A stretch of 64,000 nucleotides of DNA, taken from Nectonema munidae (Eukaryota; Nematomorpha; Nectonematoida; Nectonematidae). Position numbers and translations under genes: made by a program. Shown here in pieces: positions 52,601-58,600 of this stretch (its first letter is position 1; every line of letters begins with the position of its first letter). The notes beneath the pieces are model-generated. The model did no database searches and was not told where the DNA came from. It worked only from the letters and a program-made list of their open reading frames with translations. The stretch covers positions 52,501-116,500 of the forward strand of contig JAUIRK010000819.1 in assembly GCA_030549495.1 (NCBI GenBank). Reading direction: 5' to 3'.

Positions 52601-55600
52601 TGTAACAGCAGTGTCCGAAGAAATAATAAATTGTCTACTTTAAGTATATTCATTGAAAAGGAAAGAAGATTAGTGTGTTAAAAATTTTGGTCCTCAAAGG
52701 GTTAATAACCAAACCTGTTTCAGAGACGCCTTCTGCTTATACGACCTTCACTAAGCGGCCATCTTTCACAATGACCATTGTCATAAGTTCATTTAAGCGA
52801 TCTTTCTTGTTGGGGGTAGGGAGCACAAGATCGAATCGGCGGAGGAAAGATCAACAAGGTACAAAATATAAAAGAAAGTGTACGTTAGAGTTGCGAAGAA
52901 GCGAAACTTTTGCGATTTGTGAACGGAGACAGCGTGTGAGTCGAGAAAGTTAATTTGTGAGGTGTGAGCATCGCTACAATTAAACAAAGGAAGGAGAAGA
53001 GTCAAGACATCTTCAGAAGCTTGATCTATATTCTCAAAAAGAAGCCATTTTCCTTCCCTCAAAGCCTGTTTGAAAAAAAGTGCAGCACAATGTAAAGAAA
53101 ATTGGAGGAAGGATGAATAAAAGCAAAATATTACTTTAACCAATGGACCGTCTCTCCAAACAAAATCGCCAGGAACTTCGCCAGTTACGTATGAACCAAT
53201 AAGAATCTTAATAACAAGGATCAAAAACTACTATAAAAAAGATGACCAATAGACACGCATTCCACAATTAAATTTCCTGCTAGTTCTCGGTCATATATGT
53301 ATAGAACGTATAAAAATAGAGACTCTAATCAAAGTGTACACCGTATATATAATGAGAATACTAGTAGGTGATGAGAATCAAGCATGCCTATATAATGAAA
53401 TAAATAGGTAGATAAGATATTCAATCTCCTCACTTCCAGGCATTGTCTTTCAAAATTCAATCGTTTGCCTTTCCTTTTCAACGACTTTTTATTTTTAAGT
53501 GCGTACTTCTTCATCGTAGTGTTTATTAAAAAATTATAGCTTTAAAAAAAAATAAAAAAGCGTGAACTATGGTTATGCTTTTTTTTTTTAAAAAATTTAG
53601 AAAAAGTTTTAGATAAAAGTTTAATTAAAAAAAGTTATAATAAATTGCAGCACAATAAGAGTTGATAAGAAAACAAGACAAAAGTTTTTTTTATAAATTG
53701 TAAAATAAAAAAGTACTTGTTTAAATTTTGTTCTATGCAATATTTTACTATTCAGATTGTTAAAGGGTAATTTTTTGATCTTGAACTTAAAAATAAAATA
53801 TCTATTCAAAGTAAAAAGAGAGGACAAAAAGGACGCACTTTAAAGTGTAAATGGTATTGAAGCACGCGATTTATTTTACATTCACTTGAGATACGTGGCT
53901 GAAGGGTTTAAATCAAATAATTGTGTATCTATCTATAAATCAAAGTAGACTAAGGCACAGCGGAAATAGCCTGAGCAAAACAACTCTATGAGATTAGGAA
54001 AACAGATTGATTATCACTAATAAGGAAATCAACAATCGGGTATCAATTAGAGCCCTGCGCGCGGCGCGAAACTGGCGCGGGTTTGTGGGAACCGCACATT
54101 AATTGCGGATTACTACGCGAAGGGGCGGGCAGGTTGAATATTAATAATGCGGATAATTTGTGGGTTAAATTGTAAAATTGTGGATTAATTAATTGCGTCA
54201 TTTATGAGATATTGATTCATAGATTTTATGTGATTGTATAGAGTGTAACATCAGTAGAGAACATGACATACACAACACACAGTTTTATAACATCACGTAA
54301 GATCCATTTGTTTCTTTAGATATAAGTACATTATTTACACATACACACACACACTCACTAACACACACAGTGAACATCTTATTTCTGAAAGAAGAACAGC
54401 TTTTAAAAGCAAAACTATCAATGAAACTTTGTTCTCATAGAGTGCTATAAAAATAAAATTTTGTTTTAGATCTCACATCATAAAAATGCATAATTTACAT
54501 CATAATAATTAAGTTGTGTGTTAAGTTAGGCGGTTGTGGGTTTAAAATTCTTGTTCATTGCGGGTGCAAAACAAAAAGTAGCGGAAAAATTTTTACAACC
54601 CGCGCAGAGCTCTAGTAGTTTTTGTTTCCAAAAAAGAGTTTTTTTTTAAAAGTTTTACAGAAAAGTTTAGTCTAAAAAATTTATAACAAATTGCAACCAA
54701 ATAGAAATTTATAAGTTAGTTTAAAAATTTTAAATTTAAGATGTGGTGATTAGTTTGCAAGTTTGGTGTAATTTAACCAAAACTGATGGGGCTAATCCGT
54801 TACCCTCCAAATCCAAATTATGCCCGATTAATGATAGTTAACACGCATTCCCCAATTAATATCCTTAGAGGTTTTTCAAAAAACATAAATAACTTGGCAT
54901 ATAAATATTCGTACATTTACAGTTTAAGATAACTAAATGTAAAATGAAATTATTTTTATATAAAATATTAATAATGACTATATTAATTAATAATTATGGA
55001 TTCAATGCATTCTTTTAAAAAAAAATTGGCATACCAAGGATATATTGGGCACATGTAGAAATTTTTGCATTATAAACATTTAACAATCACTTTTCAAAAG
55101 GTAACAAAGTTTAAGGAGAAATAAAGTGGCATATTTCGGAAAGAGAATTTCGTTCCTTTTGAATCTATCTCCCTTTAACTCGAACTATGGAATTCGCTTT
55201 TCAGACTTAAAAATTTATGAATGAGTGTTGTGGTCGATAAATTTACAACAAAAGAAGGTATTTATAGGTTAACTCCACACGCCCCCCCCCCTCCGGCTCA
55301 TAATTTTTATTATGAAAAAGAAATTAAAAAATTATGAATAATACTAATTATTAAAATTAATAAATAAATTTTAATTATAATTAGTGATTTTGACATTATC
55401 AAACCGGGACAATAATGGTATTGAATCAAACCGGGACAATAATGGTATTGAAAAAGTAAAGAAGATAAATTTGTATTTCTTACAAAAATGTGATTAATAT
55501 GAAAATACTTTAAATGTAAAGAATGAGTTTTCATACTTTTAAAAAGAGATAAACAATCACATTTGGGGATAAATTTTTCTAAACTCCTTTTTTGACATGT

Positions 55601-58600
55601 AAGATTAGTGAATGAAAAACCTGGATTCTTATAAATCCGCCAGGATTTCGTTGTTAAGCGACGTGAAAACCTAGACAATTTCGGCAAAAACCGGGACATC
55701 TGGCAACTCTAGTTATCTCCCTCTTGTCATAAAATGTTTGATTTAATCTAACTAGTTCACAAACTAACTAAATTTTTCATTTATCTTCCTTTTAATAAAA
55801 ATTGTGGGAAAATAAGAAAAAAGTACAAAAAAAATAAATATAGGCGCTGCAATTAGTCTCAAGAAGTAGGTAAAGATAACGTGGAGTGTTTTCATCGAGG
55901 AGGCACAATTGCGCCGCTCGTATAGAACTATGAGGAAAGTAGGCTTGATGCGGGATCGAACCCAAGACCTTGAGTTATCGAAACCCAGCATCTAACAAAC
56001 CTTACTCACGCACCCAACTTTAAGAGAAATGATAATGGAACTTACTTTGCTATCGGTTTGTTGACTCAAATAGACTTTTACAATGTCAATGCGTGGGATT
56101 TCGTGTTGATCACAAAAGTAGTCAAAGAGCAAAGACTTGCCACATCCTGCAACGCCAAAAAGAAGAACGGGCATGCCCACAAACACAGAATAAGACATTT
56201 TTTGTAAAGCAGTGTCAATTTCTTCATTGTGAATCAAAAGAGTTTGGGCACAGGATTCTCTTGGGGGTGCGCTCAATTTAGGAAGACTCGGCGAATACTG
56301 CAGAGGCTGTGTTAAAAAAAATGGAATTAGTTTTCATATACTATGAGGCAAAAATAATTCATTGAAAGAAAAAGATATTCAGAAAAAAAGTGTTGAGTGA
56401 GGAAAGAATCACAAAATAAAAGCTTCTAAGTGTTTGAGAGAAATATCCCAAAACTAAAAATTTTATTTATTATTTATTGGTCAACAATTCTATACAAAGC
56501 AATAGTTTCCATATACAGCGTTCTTATATCTGTACGCAGCAGTAATAGATATAATCAAAAAATTATACAACAACAGGAGGGTAACTTAAAGGAAGGAGGG
56601 TAATTCTTTCCCCTACGGGTTAACAAACAAAGAGGACTATTGGCGACTTTGCACTGGGTTTAATATAAATCTTCTGTTTTACAATAAATATCTTGAGGAT
56701 GAGGCAGAGATTGTTCTACATCCTACTAGTGATGTACGGATCCCAATTTTTAATCGATGCCGTTTACTTTATAAAATTCGGAGCCGATTGTGAAACGATA
56801 CCGATACTTGAAGCAATTACGAGTAATGAGTATGTGTGATTTTAAACTGGCAGACACAAATTGAAAAAAGCTACTAAATCCTTCAGAAGAATATAGTGCA
56901 TGGTTGTTTGAACTTGCGTATGTTCGTGTCCAGTTGCATCTGAGTAATGATTATGTGGGAATTTAAACTTGCAGGTATACATTTAAAAAAAGCTAGATAA
57001 GGAAATAGTAGCGAATTTTCGTATTCATTATCACTTAGTTTTTTCCTACGTAATTTGGAAATGTAACGTATCATATGCCACGACTGAAGAACCAATCATA
57101 TGTCACGACAGTATTTATGGCCGTGACGATGGGGTTGAGAATCTATCTCTTAGACTAAGGCGCATTTGTGCTGTTGTTTTTACAGCAAAAAGGAAGCAAA
57201 GAATACGCTTTTATCTTATTGTGTAGAAAGTAAAAAATTGACAGAAATATTTGAACAAAATGAAAGTGTTAATTTACTTTACCATTAATAATAAGAAAAT
57301 TGGCGATTCCGATTAAACAAAAATAAGCCGATAGCGGTATATATATATATATATTAGTTATATTTTTAAGTAATAGGAGATTGAAACTAAAAGGCAAGAT
57401 AGTTTAGAGTAATACTCTTTTTAACGTTGCAATGCAATAATGGATTGTGGAGAAACGCTTAATCATTCGTCTAATTTTACATGAACTCATTATTTAACAT
57501 TAAATAGCGAACTTTATTTTGCTAAAGTACATTATGTCATACCACGTGAAAAAAATTCTTTTTACTCATGTTCGATTACGTTATTTCAGGGCAAACAACT
57601 TTTGACCCAAAAAATCCCTTTTTTTGACATAAAGAAAAATTTGAAGTTTTTTTAAAAACACTCGTTTCTTAGATTATATTAAATTGATAAAAAAAAAATT
57701 TTTAATTTGAGCAAATAATATTAAATATTTTTCCTTTTTTAGAAATAGTTTTTTAAATTTATTTTTGTTGAACTAAAAAACTTCTTTTTGAAGTTTATTG
57801 ACCTAAAAAAATCCAAAAAAGAGAAGAAAAATAGACTTTATTGACATTTGTTCAGCCTGGATATTAACACTTCGATTTTTTTTGTCCGAAATTTCGATAC
57901 ATTTTTAAATATCATATTTTTTTATTTCGATGCGATTAGAGTTGTGGAGTTGCAGTCGTAATAATTATTGCGAGTCAGACCCCGATTTTAAAGACAGTTA
58001 TATTCATAATTACTAAATTAAAAAATGGATTCATAGACACTTTTCTTTAGCATCTACCCAACTTGGCAAAAACGCAACATAAAAAATGTTTATCATTTTC
58101 TACTAACGTTGTGTTTTTGCAACAGATAGAAAATGGGTTGAAAAATTAAAGAATGAACTTTTTTATTACACAAATACCTTGTAAAGGAACACAGAATTTT
58201 TTTTAAACAAAAACTTTTGAAAAAATATTTAGGATAAATTTAGTTATAAAGTTTTTTGTAGATAATTTGAAGTTGGAGTTGGATTCAAAAAATAAAAAGC
58301 TCAATCTTTTAAAAATGAAAAATCTCAGAGTGGCAAAATATTTTCCAGACTCCATAACCCTGCATAGGGTAATAAAATTTACAAAGATAAAAATAAAACC
58401 TTTAATAATGACTGGGAAAGGAGGCCGTTTTGTGTGAGAAGCTCTGTAGAGGTTTCGTTTTCAATATCATAGAGTATTTCATCAAAGTTGTTATCATTGA
58501 GAAGATAATGCTTGGATCTTTGAGAGAAGAAATTGTAAAGGTTAATAGAAAATTGATCAATTTCTTTTTGATTGAAATAACTTTGTAAGAGTAGCTAAAC

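Larger units (their letters stand above)
53207..56045. other. MDN1 intron 5 with several repeats
   Basis: 2.8 kb, mostly AT-rich. Holds the terminal-inverted-repeat element at 54048-54614, a poly-C tract near 55280, the MITE copy at 55385-55711 and the tRNA-like SINE head at 55950-56020, each listed separately. Confidence 0.7.

Noticed and set aside
55950-56020. Functional tRNA gene
   Set aside because: A and B boxes are present but I could not pair a convincing acceptor stem, so a SINE is the safer call.
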